This document shows positions 1-9,643 of a stretch of 64,000 nucleotides of DNA, in pieces. A model generated the notes under the pieces. The model was not told where the DNA came from. It ran no database searches and saw nothing but the letters and a program-made list of their open reading frames with translations. The stretch's first letter is position 1; each line of letters opens with the position of its first letter. Source of the DNA: a virus; the IMG/VR virus record IMGVR_UViG_3300011116_000796, positions 1-64,000 of that record; one strand, given 5' to 3'. The position numbers and the translations under genes are program-made.

Positions 1-1
1 T

Positions 2-3000
2 CGCAGAGGATTGAGTCTGAAAGAGGACTTTGGGCTTTTATCAGAAGCACCCAAGACAGACGATGTTACCATTCTTGCTCTCACATCCTCCGAAAAGGAT
101 TTAAGTGACACCATAGAAAAGACTGAAGCGATCTGTAAGAGGCGCAAGATTGAATTCTATCCTGTGAAGACATCGAAAGCACAGGTGGAAATATCGAATG
201 TTGCTTCAAAAAAGATCACTATAAAGAATTACGATGGAGAAGGTAAAGATGTAACCATCATTCCAGAGAACACAGTCGCAATCGTTCGTGGTGGCGTGAT
301 GAACACCGAAATCGGTGTAGCCATCATGACTATTCTACAGAATAATGGCGTGTTCATGGTCAATGAAAGAGCGGGTATGGAACTGTGTGCCAACAAGTTG
401 GAGACAGCCATCGCTCTCAAGAAGCATGGCCTTCCTCACCCACGCACAGCATTCGTTGCTAACGAAGAGAACATCGAATCGGCTGTCAAGGAAGTTGGTG
501 GTAAGTTTCCAATCATCTGCAAGACACTTACAGGAGCAGAGGGTATCGGGGTATCTAAGATTGAGAGCATGGAAAGTCTTAAGTCTGTACTTCAGACTCT
601 ATGGAAATATGGTGCAGAGATTATCATTCAGGAGTTCCTACCTGAATTCAAGAATGATGTTCGCAGCATCGTCCTCAACGGAAAGATATTTGCATGTGCA
701 AAACGAGACAAGGCACCTAAAGATTTCCGTACCAACATCGCCCGTGGATCAAAGGGCGGATCACATCAGTTATCTGAGGATGAAGTCAAACTAGTTGAGC
801 AAGCCGCACGGGTCAGTAAATGCTTTTATGTTGGCATCGACCATGTTATTAATGATGGCAAGCCCTACATCATTGAAATGAATGCAAGTCCTGGAAGTGG
901 TAACATTTATTACCGCTATTACGAAGATGGTAAGGGTAAAGACAATGTCAAAGGCGAAGAACTTGTAGAGGACTTCGTAGAGTACATTCTCAACAAGGCG
1001 AACTGGAAACTCTTCTCCAATCTAGCCGTCCGTGAAACTGTCAAGGTTGATGGTATCGAATACACGGCAAAGATCGACACAGGCAACAGTGGTTACAATA
1101 TGATTCATGCTGAAGACATCAAGGATAATGGAGACCACACAGTTTCATTCAAGACCATGGATGGCAAGAAGGTCACCAAGAAGATCATCAGTCGAATCAA
1201 GGTCAAGAGCGGTATCGGTGAGAAGGAAAGAATCGTTGTGTTCATGGACATTGAGTTTCATGGTAAGAGATACCCAAACATCAAGTTCAGTCTCGGTGAT
1301 CGAAGCCACATGTCAACCAAGATTCTTCTTGGATTACGATTCCTTGAGAAGACAGGATATGTAGTCGATCCTGCAAATGCAATATACCCACAACCTGATT
1401 CGAAGAAGAATTCAGTTGGAGAAGAGGAAGAAGAAGAGGAATTGCTAGAGGCTATAATTAAGGGGAAATCAAATGTTGCTGGTGCGGTCTTTCGGGTGAT
1501 GCGTAACCCCGAGACAGCAAAGAAGATAGTCGAACTCTCTAAACTCTGGAAATCAGGTTCAAGTGAGTTTAGCAAGAAGTTTCAAGATCTGAAGCAGGAG
1601 ATCGTTGTTGACTACCACAAATCTTTGAACGCAGGGGCATCAGTTGCTTTGTTCATTGACCGATTCAAGTTACAGAAGGTCATTGAGAAAATCATGTACA
1701 AAATGCTTGAAGTTGGTGGTGACTTGGGGGCATATTCGGGAAAGTTGGCTTCCGTTCTTGGTTCGCAATTGACTATGGGCGATTCGGTCGATGGGGATTC
1801 TCTGCATGAAGCCGATGTCACTAAGGGAAAGAAGTTCCACACAAAGAGCGGGAAAATTAAGCCATCACCAAAAGACAAGAAGACAGGACTCCCAAAGAAG
1901 TATGTCTCTGGATTGTCGAAGCGAGAAGCAGAACTACGAAAGAAGCGGCTTGCAAAAAGAAAAGGAATGTCCGATGATGATCCTAAGACTTGGGAGTTTG
2001 TGAACCCTAAAGAAAAGAAGATCAAGACCAAGCCTTCGAAGTACACGACCGCTTTCAAGAAACTAGCCAAGAAAGGTAAGTTGAAGGCACTCAAGAATGA
2101 ATATGAAGTGAATGAGGCAATTGCAGCAATTGAAGCCTTCGAAAATCTTGACTACAGAACTCGCATGGATAGAGCAATCATGCTTGAACAGAAGTCAATT
2201 GAGAAAGGTAAAAAGGATGCTGCATCTGTTTATCGTTCTTTCATAGAGTATGAGAAGCAAATACAATACAGTAAGTATGACATACAAACTGACATGCAGG
2301 AGGAGATCGAATACTTACTGTACGAAGTAAGTCCACCGTCTGGCCCTGCTCGTCGCTTCTCAAAGAAGGAGAAGATCAAGAAGGAATTCCAAAAGCGTTA
2401 CGGTAAGCGGTGGAAAGAAGTGTTCTATGCAACTGCATGGAAGATGCACAACGACTCCTTTGATCCAGAGGTCAATATGGTCGAAGCCGCAATTGATAGA
2501 CTCTATCTCTCGCTAGAGGAAGGTGCATGGGATTGGACTGCAAAAGAAAAGCGTGGCCCTCTGAGTGTTGGTACAGACGAGATAGTCAAGACATACCGTA
2601 AAGATACTCCAGGTGAGAGAGAGCGATTGGGTGAGGAGAAGAGTGACGAGGAAAAGGATGCTCTCTATAAGGAGTGGCAAAAACTCGTAAACATGTCGGG
2701 CAAAGAGATTCAGTCTTTCCTCGACTCTGATGAAGGTAAAGAAGCGGGGCTTTCCCGTAAAGAAGCAGGCAAGGCAGGATCCGGTGGCGGAAAGATCACC
2801 AGTGGAAGAGATTCTGCCCGTGCTATCATTCGTATGCTTGACACACCAAAGGAAAAGTGGACGGCAAACGATTGGAAATGGGCTGGCAAGCAAGTCAGTT
2901 TCATCAGTCGTATGAAGGGGGCTAAGGGACCGACTAGGGACGATAAGGGTCGGCCCACTCGCAAACTGCTCGCCCTCAAAGTTTGGGGCTACAATCCGGA

Positions 3001-3013
3001 GAAGAAATCATGA
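2..3013 (+). CDS. RimK-like ATP-grasp / retropepsin-like multidomain protein (5' truncated)
   Basis: The frame is open from base 2 and the first possible start (TTG at 11) has no spaced ribosome site, so the gene probably begins outside the window. Numbering from the TTG, about residues 125-330 form an ATP-grasp fold of the RimK/glutathione-synthetase type, with a phosphate-binding stretch near 168-180 and metal ligands in EMNASPGSG (E289, N291). Residues 340-465 resemble the retropepsin-like 'ATP-dependent zinc protease' domain that accompanies RimK, with the Asp motif DTGNSGY at 356. An acidic Glu run (about 470-478) follows, then Lys/Arg-rich segments (610-700), a helical FQKRYGKRWKEVFYATAW region and a basic C-terminal domain. 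ATP-grasp ligases add amino acids to proteins or peptides; the substrate is unknown. The fusion of ligase, protease-like and basic domains is unusual. It ends in an ATGA overlap with the next gene. Confidence 0.75.
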   Translation, partial: RRGLSLKEDFGLLSEAPKTDDVTILALTSSEKDLSDTIEKTEAICKRRKIEFYPVKTSKAQVEISNVASKKITIKNYDGEGKDVTIIPENTVAIVRGGVMNTEIGVAIMTILQNNGVFMVNERAGMELCANKLETAIALKKHGLPHPRTAFVANEENIESAVKEVGGKFPIICKTLTGAEGIGVSKIESMESLKSVLQTLWKYGAEIIIQEFLPEFKNDVRSIVLNGKIFACAKRDKAPKDFRTNIARGSKGGSHQLSEDEVKLVEQAARVSKCFYVGIDHVINDGKPYIIEMNASPGSGNIYYRYYEDGKGKDNVKGEELVEDFVEYILNKANWKLFSNLAVRETVKVDGIEYTAKIDTGNSGYNMIHAEDIKDNGDHTVSFKTMDGKKVTKKIISRIKVKSGIGEKERIVVFMDIEFHGKRYPNIKFSLGDRSHMSTKILLGLRFLEKTGYVVDPANAIYPQPDSKKNSVGEEEEEEELLEAIIKGKSNVAGAVFRVMRNPETAKKIVELSKLWKSGSSEFSKKFQDLKQEIVVDYHKSLNAGASVALFIDRFKLQKVIEKIMYKMLEVGGDLGAYSGKLASVLGSQLTMGDSVDGDSLHEADVTKGKKFHTKSGKIKPSPKDKKTGLPKKYVSGLSKREAELRKKRLAKRKGMSDDDPKTWEFVNPKEKKIKTKPSKYTTAFKKLAKKGKLKALKNEYEVNEAIAAIEAFENLDYRTRMDRAIMLEQKSIEKGKKDAASVYRSFIEYEKQIQYSKYDIQTDMQEEIEYLLYEVSPPSGPARRFSKKEKIKKEFQKRYGKRWKEVFYATAWKMHNDSFDPEVNMVEAAIDRLYLSLEEGAWDWTAKEKRGPLSVGTDEIVKTYRKDTPGERERLGEEKSDEEKDALYKEWQKLVNMSGKEIQSFLDSDEGKEAGLSRKEAGKAGSGGGKITSGRDSARAIIRMLDTPKEKWTANDWKWAGKQVSFISRMKGAKGPTRDDKGRPTRKLLALKVWGYNPEKKS

Positions 3014-3270
3014 AAGAATATAACGATCTAATTCAGAACATCACGGAGGCTCGTATTGCGGCTTTAGAAAAGAAAGCAAAGCAAAGCGGAATCTCGTATG
3101 GAATTCTAAAACAAGTTTATGATAGGGGTATGGCTGCTTGGAAAGGTGGTCACAGACCCGGTGCAACAAGTCATCAATGGGCCTTTGCCCGTGTAAATTC
3201 CTTCATTGTCGGCGGAAAGACCAGAAGAACTGCTGACAAGGATTTGTGGAAGAAAGCAAAGGGCAGTTAA
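3010..3270 (+). CDS. Small conserved phage protein, function unknown
   Basis: 86 residues, basic. The start is the ATG at 3010, which overlaps the stop of the preceding gene as ATGA, so the two are translationally coupled; the longer open frame beginning at 2983 lies wholly inside the upstream gene and is less likely. The central motif GILKQVYDRGMAAWKGGHRP followed by QWAFARVNSFI is a pattern I recall from small unnamed phage and large-DNA-virus proteins (possibly the DUF5824 group). No catalytic residues are evident. Coupling to the ATP-grasp fusion suggests a joint role, which is inference. Confidence 0.7.
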   Translation: MKEYNDLIQNITEARIAALEKKAKQSGISYGILKQVYDRGMAAWKGGHRPGATSHQWAFARVNSFIVGGKTRRTADKDLWKKAKGS

Positions 3271-3271
3271 C

Positions 3272-3279
3272 ACTAAATA
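3272..3279 (+). promoter_or_regulatory. Late promoter box ACTAAATA
   Basis: Matches T4-type late promoter TATAAATA at TAAATA. It lies 43 nt before the ATG at 3323, and AAGGGA lies just upstream of that ATG. Confidence 0.6.
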
Positions 3280-3322
3280 GACCGTAGGTGTAAAGACACA
3301 CGCATAAGAAAAGGGAAATTCT

Positions 3323-6300
3323 ATGTCACAAACAGAACCAGCGAATATTTATCTTTGGGTCGGTGGATACACAGGACATACTGGACAACATAGCGGTTGG
3401 ACTAACGGTGGAATTGCATCGTCAAATGGCTATTGGATAAACTGGGCAGATGGATCTACTACCGATAAAGGAGACTTTTCTTATAGCCCTTATTGCTGGA
3501 ATTTTCCAGAAAACTGGGTGCTTTATCACCCACCTGTAATATCAAGTGACCAAGGTAATGATATCAATACGACACAGACTCCAGGTATCTTTCCTGGATT
3601 CTCTCGGGCCTCCTCAATTCCAGGTGCTAGAGATAGAGCAATTTTTGACGCTAATGTTTCAGGAGTAATTAAAGATATTACTCTCTATGCTGATACTAGA
3701 ACAGGAATTCGTCCTGATATAGCACAAGCATGGAAAAATAAATTCCGTGCTGCCGGTTGGTATGCTTTCGCTACTACACCAGTAAATTTTTCAAATCAAC
3801 CAAATAGTGCCTCTCCAGGAGGGCTTTTTGTCCCATATGCATTCCCTTATAGAATTTCTTGTTTGTTCGGTGGATTGTCTGGCGATGGATATACTCATGG
3901 AACAAATCCGAATCCCGAACACTATCAGAGACAGTTAAACCCAACTGCACTTGCAAAAACTCTTGGACTTTATGGTCAAGAAGGCCATGATGACATGAAC
4001 GTATTTTATGAAGGTGTACACAGTAATGTTAATATGGGTGATCCTACATCCTCGGAATCTAGATATCACTGGTTCCCAGAAACTCCAGGAAATCCGGCAC
4101 CCGCAGGAGCAGATTCAAGATTTGATGGAAGAGGAAATAAAAATACATACTACGCACCTTTAGAATCCATCAGAATTGGATATGCATACCGAAAAAATGG
4201 TATCGGTGCTGGATCGAATGTTTATTATGCCCCCGGCACACCCGTTAGTTTAGTCCCACATATGGTGGTTCCTCTACCAAAATCTGGATGGGCTGGAATT
4301 GGTGTTGCTAGTCCTATGTCCTGGCCTTCAGTATTCAATCGAACGGACTGCGCTACATACTATAATGGAAACCAAGCCTTTCCTCCGAACTGGCCTGGTT
4401 TTCAGGGAAGTTCTATTAGTTCCCCCATCCCACCAAATCTTCCGGCATCGTCATCATGTGGTCCTAAGACCTACAGTAAAGGAATTCCTGGTTGGCATAT
4501 GCCTGGAGCAACACTCGGATCGGGAAGTGATTTGCTACAGTTTGTAACCCCTGACCTACCAAAACACCCACTTGGATTCCGTCAGGGAGAAATCGGTGTA
4601 CCACTTCCAACAGAATACAAAAAAGATTGGAACATGTCTAGTGGATGGCAATCCCTGAATATTACTGGTGGCGATATTGATGGCAACAGCGGCGTAGTAT
4701 TCGAAGGATCAACAGCAGCATTCTATCGAAATTCACAATCTTGGTTCAAAACACACATACCTGGAATTGGATTGCGAGTGAGAGCGGACGAAATTATTGT
4801 TAATGATCATGCATGGAGAAATGGTTATACTGCAAATTCTCTAAACGATGGAGCAAATATCAATATTCATGCTGTGCCATTTGACAGTAGATACCTCGGG
4901 GGAACTGCTGGCCTTCAATCGACAAATTGGAATACAACAAATGTTCTTGGAACCAGATTCCTTTCTACATCAAATTTCCAAACTGCTGTTAGATTGCCAG
5001 TTTGGTGGCAGTGGACATCATGGGGAATGCTGGGTGGCGATGGCCCTTATGGATCTGGATTTCAGGCACCTCCAGAGGGTAGAGCGGCGGACTGGTATTC
5101 TCTCCGACAACTCTTTGCACCACAAACCAGTGGGACCACTTATCTCAATACAAATAAGTGCGATGTTCTTCCGCCATTAGGACAGAACGGGGGACCGACT
5201 GGACCATGGCTCTCATCAGGATCGCATCAAATGCTATTGAGCGGATATTGGGGAACTATCACTAGTAAATCGGGATATTTGTCTGTGATTGGAGCAACTG
5301 CTTCCGTTGCAACAGGAGTAACTTCGTCGTATATTAAAAATTATGAGTGTGGAATAAATATTAACAATGAGCAATTTATGGATAATTTAGGGGCTGCGGA
5401 CCCCGCCAATTTTAGTGATTATGCACGCATTTGGAATGGAAGTAACACTGAATGGTGGGCTAAGAAGCATTTGTTCTTCTACTATCCATACACTAATCTA
5501 GGAACAACAGGTTCATTGTCAGAACCAACTAATTCCGCTGGAACACCAATTTTGTCGCATCTCAGTTTCCCTGCAAATTGCGTTGGTGCATTTATATCAA
5601 ATACAAATTTCGGCCATTTAAATATTGGTGTTAATGATGCAAAGTTCGATAGTTCAATTCGTCAAACCTTTAGATCGAAAACACATCTAATCAGGAGTGG
5701 CGTAAAAGTTTTAGATGGAGCCAGAACGCTATTTGCAAATGAAGACGGAAAATTTGTACGGGATCTAGTTTCAAGCGATGGAATTCAAGTATCTGGTTGG
5801 GAGACAATGTCTCCTTCGAACTGCCTGATGATTGGCACATTCGATAATAATTATGGTAATAAACCAGTTTATGCAAAGAATTTTACTACGCTAGAAGCAC
5901 ATTTGAACATGACAGCACAGAGTGAAGGTGTTGGAGTTGATGAAAACATCTCTCTGAACATGAAATACAACATGGGACCGATTGTTCGTATGGGTGGGAA
6001 TTTATATGTGAACGAAATTCGTGCAAATGGTGGGTACGTTGGAGTGCATCCAAATGCATCAGGACCAATTTCTATACTAGATGGTTATGTTGAAGGACCG
6101 ACTCTTCTTGATTTGAACTATAAATCCAATAGTTCTGGATTTGGATTGACATCTAATCAGAATGCTTTGATACTTGGTAACAGCAATGAAGGATCAGGAA
6201 TTAAGGTAATCAACACTAACATTCCAAGTAATTGGTCGGGAACTACTGGTGCGCCGGTCATGTATAGCGCAGATGAAAATGTTTCTATCTACGGATACGG

Positions 6301-6433
6301 TTCAATTATCTGCGATAGTGTTAGATTAGCAGAAGGAAAGGTCAGAATTATTCCTGATAGTTACAATGCATATAGAATTCGTGATGAAATAAAGGGTGCG
6401 ACGGCATCAGCCCACTATAGTAGTCCAATCTAA
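3323..6433 (+). CDS. Giant putative virion adhesin A (WVGGYTGHTG N-terminus)
   Basis: 1036 residues, rich in Gly, Asn, Ser, Thr and aromatics, with almost no charged helices and no signal peptide. The N-terminus YLWVGGYTGHTG recalls the 'YWVGGTGNW' opening of bacterial beta-helix adhesins and is shared with the next gene, as are a following SPYCWNFPENW-type motif and SCLFGGLSGDGYT near residue 180. The family is therefore a paralogous pair. The long middle and C-terminal parts have short beta-strand/turn spacing (NxG, GxN) typical of beta-solenoids. A late promoter precedes it and AAGGGA is the ribosome site. I infer a structural adhesin or capsid/tail appendage; no enzymatic motif is seen. 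Confidence 0.7.
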   Translation: MSQTEPANIYLWVGGYTGHTGQHSGWTNGGIASSNGYWINWADGSTTDKGDFSYSPYCWNFPENWVLYHPPVISSDQGNDINTTQTPGIFPGFSRASSIPGARDRAIFDANVSGVIKDITLYADTRTGIRPDIAQAWKNKFRAAGWYAFATTPVNFSNQPNSASPGGLFVPYAFPYRISCLFGGLSGDGYTHGTNPNPEHYQRQLNPTALAKTLGLYGQEGHDDMNVFYEGVHSNVNMGDPTSSESRYHWFPETPGNPAPAGADSRFDGRGNKNTYYAPLESIRIGYAYRKNGIGAGSNVYYAPGTPVSLVPHMVVPLPKSGWAGIGVASPMSWPSVFNRTDCATYYNGNQAFPPNWPGFQGSSISSPIPPNLPASSSCGPKTYSKGIPGWHMPGATLGSGSDLLQFVTPDLPKHPLGFRQGEIGVPLPTEYKKDWNMSSGWQSLNITGGDIDGNSGVVFEGSTAAFYRNSQSWFKTHIPGIGLRVRADEIIVNDHAWRNGYTANSLNDGANINIHAVPFDSRYLGGTAGLQSTNWNTTNVLGTRFLSTSNFQTAVRLPVWWQWTSWGMLGGDGPYGSGFQAPPEGRAADWYSLRQLFAPQTSGTTYLNTNKCDVLPPLGQNGGPTGPWLSSGSHQMLLSGYWGTITSKSGYLSVIGATASVATGVTSSYIKNYECGININNEQFMDNLGAADPANFSDYARIWNGSNTEWWAKKHLFFYYPYTNLGTTGSLSEPTNSAGTPILSHLSFPANCVGAFISNTNFGHLNIGVNDAKFDSSIRQTFRSKTHLIRSGVKVLDGARTLFANEDGKFVRDLVSSDGIQVSGWETMSPSNCLMIGTFDNNYGNKPVYAKNFTTLEAHLNMTAQSEGVGVDENISLNMKYNMGPIVRMGGNLYVNEIRANGGYVGVHPNASGPISILDGYVEGPTLLDLNYKSNSSGFGLTSNQNALILGNSNEGSGIKVINTNIPSNWSGTTGAPVMYSADENVSIYGYGSIICDSVRLAEGKVRIIPDSYNAYRIRDEIKGATASAHYSSPI

Positions 6434-6436
6434 ATA
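6429..6436 (+). promoter_or_regulatory. Late promoter box TCTAAATA overlapping a stop codon
   Basis: The TAA stop of the preceding gene (6431-6433) is inside the box. The next ATG (6470) is 33 nt downstream with AAAGGA before it. Confidence 0.65.
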
Positions 6437-6469
6437 CTTAAGTAACTCAGAAAGATAAAGGAAATAAAA

Positions 6470-8971
6470 ATGGCAACATTTTACTGGATAGGCGGATTCA
6501 CCGGACACACAGGCTCCAATAGTGGATATGACGTTGGTCGTAAAATTTGGACTAACTGGATGACTGGAGCAGAAAATACAGAGGGTGATTATGTCTATGG
6601 TCCATATGCATGGGACATCAAAGAAAACTGGCTTGAACTTGATGAATTTGAAACTAGATTGCAAGCAGACGAATATGATGGTCAGAATCCAAGCCCTACT
6701 CTTTCTGTAGTAGAAGCAACGAGATTTCCAGGACAGAATTTGACTGGTGGGAATGATGTCGCTGTTTTCGGAAGATTCCATGGAAGAATGTGGAGATATA
6801 GATTGGATCCCGTCACAGGAAAACCGACATCTGTTGCTGAGGGGAAGGATTGGTATTGGCATGATATTGGAAACAACATTTCTTGTTTATTCGGGGGAAT
6901 ACAAGGAGATGGATTTACCGCTAGTGGTTTAACAGCCACAAGAGCAGGGCAAACATCAGGAATTTCTCTTATTGTGGAGAGAAACTGGATTAATGGTGCA
7001 GATATTCTTCATCCAACTATAATTGGACAGCAGTTGTCATCCTCAGATATTGCGTGTGCGGAAAGACAAGATCACTCCTGGGCAAATCCCATGAGATTCA
7101 TCCCGACTGATGTGGAAGGTAAACTTGCTGACTTTGTGCCAATCGTTAGTGCGGGTTGTGTCAAAGGACGCCTTGACGAGCGTCCTCCTCTGTTTGGAGT
7201 AGTTGATGGTAGTCACTATAGAGCGAATAACTGGACTGCTATTTACGGAAATCATGCCAATCAGTTCAGAACTGGCGAAATTGGTTTAATTAAAGATAAG
7301 AAGTATAGCGTAAGACCAGACAGTATCAATACTGCGGGAGCAACCGGAGCAACATCTAATTCAACATGGTTACACAAATTTGGTCACGTTCTGAAAGGTA
7401 CTCAACTGAATCTTCGGTGTGCAAATATCACATCAATCGATAAACCTGGCAGAGCCGCATGGCCGATGGCATTTGAATCGTTCTCAATTTTCAACGATAG
7501 TCCTGGTGGAGCCGGAACGTCAAGTACTATGCGTTATGGTAAAGTGGGTGGAGTTCCATATCAAAGAGGATATAATACCTCTGGTGTGCCAGGAAGAGTG
7601 ATCTGGGCATATGGAACAAACACGATTCAGAAGCCGAATCCAGTCGATCCAAACACCACATCCGATCTAAACGGTGTCTTCTGGAAAGAAGGTTATAAGG
7701 TTTCCAATAATTTTGTCATGGAAGAGTTTATCTGTATCAATAATGTGATGAACACGAATGAATTCACATTTGCCGATAACTTACCTTATACACAATCGTC
7801 AGGATTTGTGAAGATTATTAGAGAAGACGAAAGCGAATCACCAGCAAAATTTGCTTCTTTGCCCAATCCGAATGAGGGAGTACCATCAGCACATACCGAG
7901 GGTCCATACTCATCAACGCATGTTTCTGGCGACCCTGTAAAATACTACACATTTGCATGGCCTACCAATTATAATGCGTGGCAAAGAAAGTATTCAGGAA
8001 GATTTGTTCAACTGTCCGGAGAATGGGGATCCAGCACAGAAATTTCGTCAGCAAAAACAGAATTGCTGAATTTTAGTACCGAAAATTTGAAGATTCAAAA
8101 TGCTAGATCACATGGTGTATTTGTCGATAAAAATTCTAGTATGGCGAGTATAAAGATTGAGAAGAATAGGTACATGATAAACGGAGTTGAAATTGAAGGT
8201 AATGTTGGATCTCCACACACTCTGCAAAGTATAGAAATTAATGGTGGGTGGGAAAACCAAAGTCGCAAATATGATATCGGAACAATACCCGTTTCAAGTT
8301 CCGGTGGCTTGAATTTTAATAAGAAACCATATTGGACGGAAGCAAACAACAATGTTGACAACTGTGTAAAGATCGGACAAATCTATCAGACCACAGGAGA
8401 CAACATCATGCCTATCCCATCTTTGATCGTGAAAAGTGACAAAACATTTGCAGAGGAGTTGGGAAATCCAAATCAAACTTGGACTGATGAACGACTTTGG
8501 TTCAAACCGGGATTCAATCAGTCATTCACTCCAAATATTGTTGGGGCACCTATAGTTCGACTTGGATTTGTTCAGATAGATGATCTACAACTTCTAGGTG
8601 GAAATGTAAATGTTAGAACGGATAAGGTTCAATATCCGCCATCAGATTCAACTGCGGTAGATTGTGTGATTAGAAATGGAAATATCGCAGGACAGGGTGT
8701 TGCATTCATGATGGGTGATGTGAGAAGATCGAACGATTCAGTGAGTTCATCAGGAGCGGGGGCAAAGGGCGGCGGCGGCAGTGGAAGACAGGGAGTCAGA
8801 CAATTACTTGTTGGATTCTCACCTGAGGACAAAGGCATTGTGTTTGAACCTTCTCAAAGAGATTTCTGTGGGGGGGATTTCTTATTCGTGGCACCTTCAA
8901 ACCACACACTAAGAAATTCAGAAAGATATGCTTATATTACCAATAGTGGTTTAACTGCAACTGGAACCTAA
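6470..8971 (+). CDS. Giant putative virion adhesin B, paralogue of adhesin A
   Basis: 833 residues. The N-terminus FYWIGGFTGHTGSNSGY, then YGPYAWDIKENWL and SCLFGGIQGDGFT, line up with the 1036-residue upstream protein, so the pair arose by duplication and then diverged strongly in the remainder. Composition is again Gly/Asn/Ser/Thr rich. Near residues 755-775 there is a flexible glycine-rich linker, followed by a short globular C-terminus. A late box and a clear AAAGGA site precede it. It is probably a virion surface protein; the attachment site is unknown. No known catalytic signature was noticed. Confidence 0.7.
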   Translation: MATFYWIGGFTGHTGSNSGYDVGRKIWTNWMTGAENTEGDYVYGPYAWDIKENWLELDEFETRLQADEYDGQNPSPTLSVVEATRFPGQNLTGGNDVAVFGRFHGRMWRYRLDPVTGKPTSVAEGKDWYWHDIGNNISCLFGGIQGDGFTASGLTATRAGQTSGISLIVERNWINGADILHPTIIGQQLSSSDIACAERQDHSWANPMRFIPTDVEGKLADFVPIVSAGCVKGRLDERPPLFGVVDGSHYRANNWTAIYGNHANQFRTGEIGLIKDKKYSVRPDSINTAGATGATSNSTWLHKFGHVLKGTQLNLRCANITSIDKPGRAAWPMAFESFSIFNDSPGGAGTSSTMRYGKVGGVPYQRGYNTSGVPGRVIWAYGTNTIQKPNPVDPNTTSDLNGVFWKEGYKVSNNFVMEEFICINNVMNTNEFTFADNLPYTQSSGFVKIIREDESESPAKFASLPNPNEGVPSAHTEGPYSSTHVSGDPVKYYTFAWPTNYNAWQRKYSGRFVQLSGEWGSSTEISSAKTELLNFSTENLKIQNARSHGVFVDKNSSMASIKIEKNRYMINGVEIEGNVGSPHTLQSIEINGGWENQSRKYDIGTIPVSSSGGLNFNKKPYWTEANNNVDNCVKIGQIYQTTGDNIMPIPSLIVKSDKTFAEELGNPNQTWTDERLWFKPGFNQSFTPNIVGAPIVRLGFVQIDDLQLLGGNVNVRTDKVQYPPSDSTAVDCVIRNGNIAGQGVAFMMGDVRRSNDSVSSSGAGAKGGGGSGRQGVRQLLVGFSPEDKGIVFEPSQRDFCGGDFLFVAPSNHTLRNSERYAYITNSGLTATGT

Positions 8972-9001
8972 TACATACTACAGAAGAGTAAGGAAAATAA
9001 A

Positions 9002-9625
9002 ATGTTTACAGACCCTCACAATAAAAGTTTGATCATTGATGTTATGCGTGTTCTTAGTGGAGAGACCACTGAGACTCCGATCAAGCCAGTTCCACAATGG
9101 ATAACGGAGGCAGCAGAGGTTGCCGCAAGTGACATTCGATCTGTGCTTTCGGAGGGAGGTGTGGTGACAAGCGAAACTCGTCGTGACATTCTCCGCAAGC
9201 ACCTCTCAAGTGCAATTGAAGAGTGCAACTGCTCTGTAAATGGTGAAACTCCACTTCAGTTTGAAGAAGAAGTTCGCAAGATGGAGCGTAAAGGCGTTGA
9301 AATCACCGAGAAAGCGTTCGCCAACAATAACCTGTTGGATGAGGTGGAGATCGAAGAAGCCCGTATAGGTATGGGTCGCAAAAATGAGCCGCTGTCTAGA
9401 ACCTTGAAGAGAGCAGCAAAGGCGATGAAGATTACAGGGAAGGCTCCCCCCAAACCAGCCACTCCACCCGAAAAGAAGGAAGAAGTCGAGGACGGTGAGG
9501 TGGATAGCGTTCAGGAAGAAACTGAAAGAATCAACGAGATCGTTGATGGTCTTCGTGAATTTGTGTCAAAACTGTCTGAAGAAGAAGTATCGGTACTTCG
9601 TACCATTATCAACGAAAACAACTGA
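9002..9625 (+). CDS. Unknown soluble protein with charged linker
   Basis: 207 residues, predicted mostly helical. Residues 1-135 are mixed helix; 140-170 form a basic, proline-rich linker (TGKAPPKPATPPEKKEE); the C-terminal 40 residues are an acidic amphipathic helix. AAGGA precedes the ATG. It lies between virion genes and has no TAAATA box of its own, so it is probably co-transcribed with adhesin B. The basic/proline linker and acidic tail would suit a scaffold, chaperone or assembly factor, but I recognise no family. Confidence 0.6.
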   Translation: MFTDPHNKSLIIDVMRVLSGETTETPIKPVPQWITEAAEVAASDIRSVLSEGGVVTSETRRDILRKHLSSAIEECNCSVNGETPLQFEEEVRKMERKGVEITEKAFANNNLLDEVEIEEARIGMGRKNEPLSRTLKRAAKAMKITGKAPPKPATPPEKKEEVEDGEVDSVQEETERINEIVDGLREFVSKLSEEEVSVLRTIINENN

Positions 9626-9643
9626 GTCAACTAGGAGAAACAA

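Noticed and set aside
1612-2094. 160-residue minus-strand frame in the ATP-grasp fusion gene
   Set aside because: Antisense to Lys-rich codons, without start signals.
2983-3009. Upstream extension of the 86-residue protein
   Set aside because: It would overlap the preceding gene by 31 bases without a ribosome site; the ATGA overlap at 3010 explains the start.
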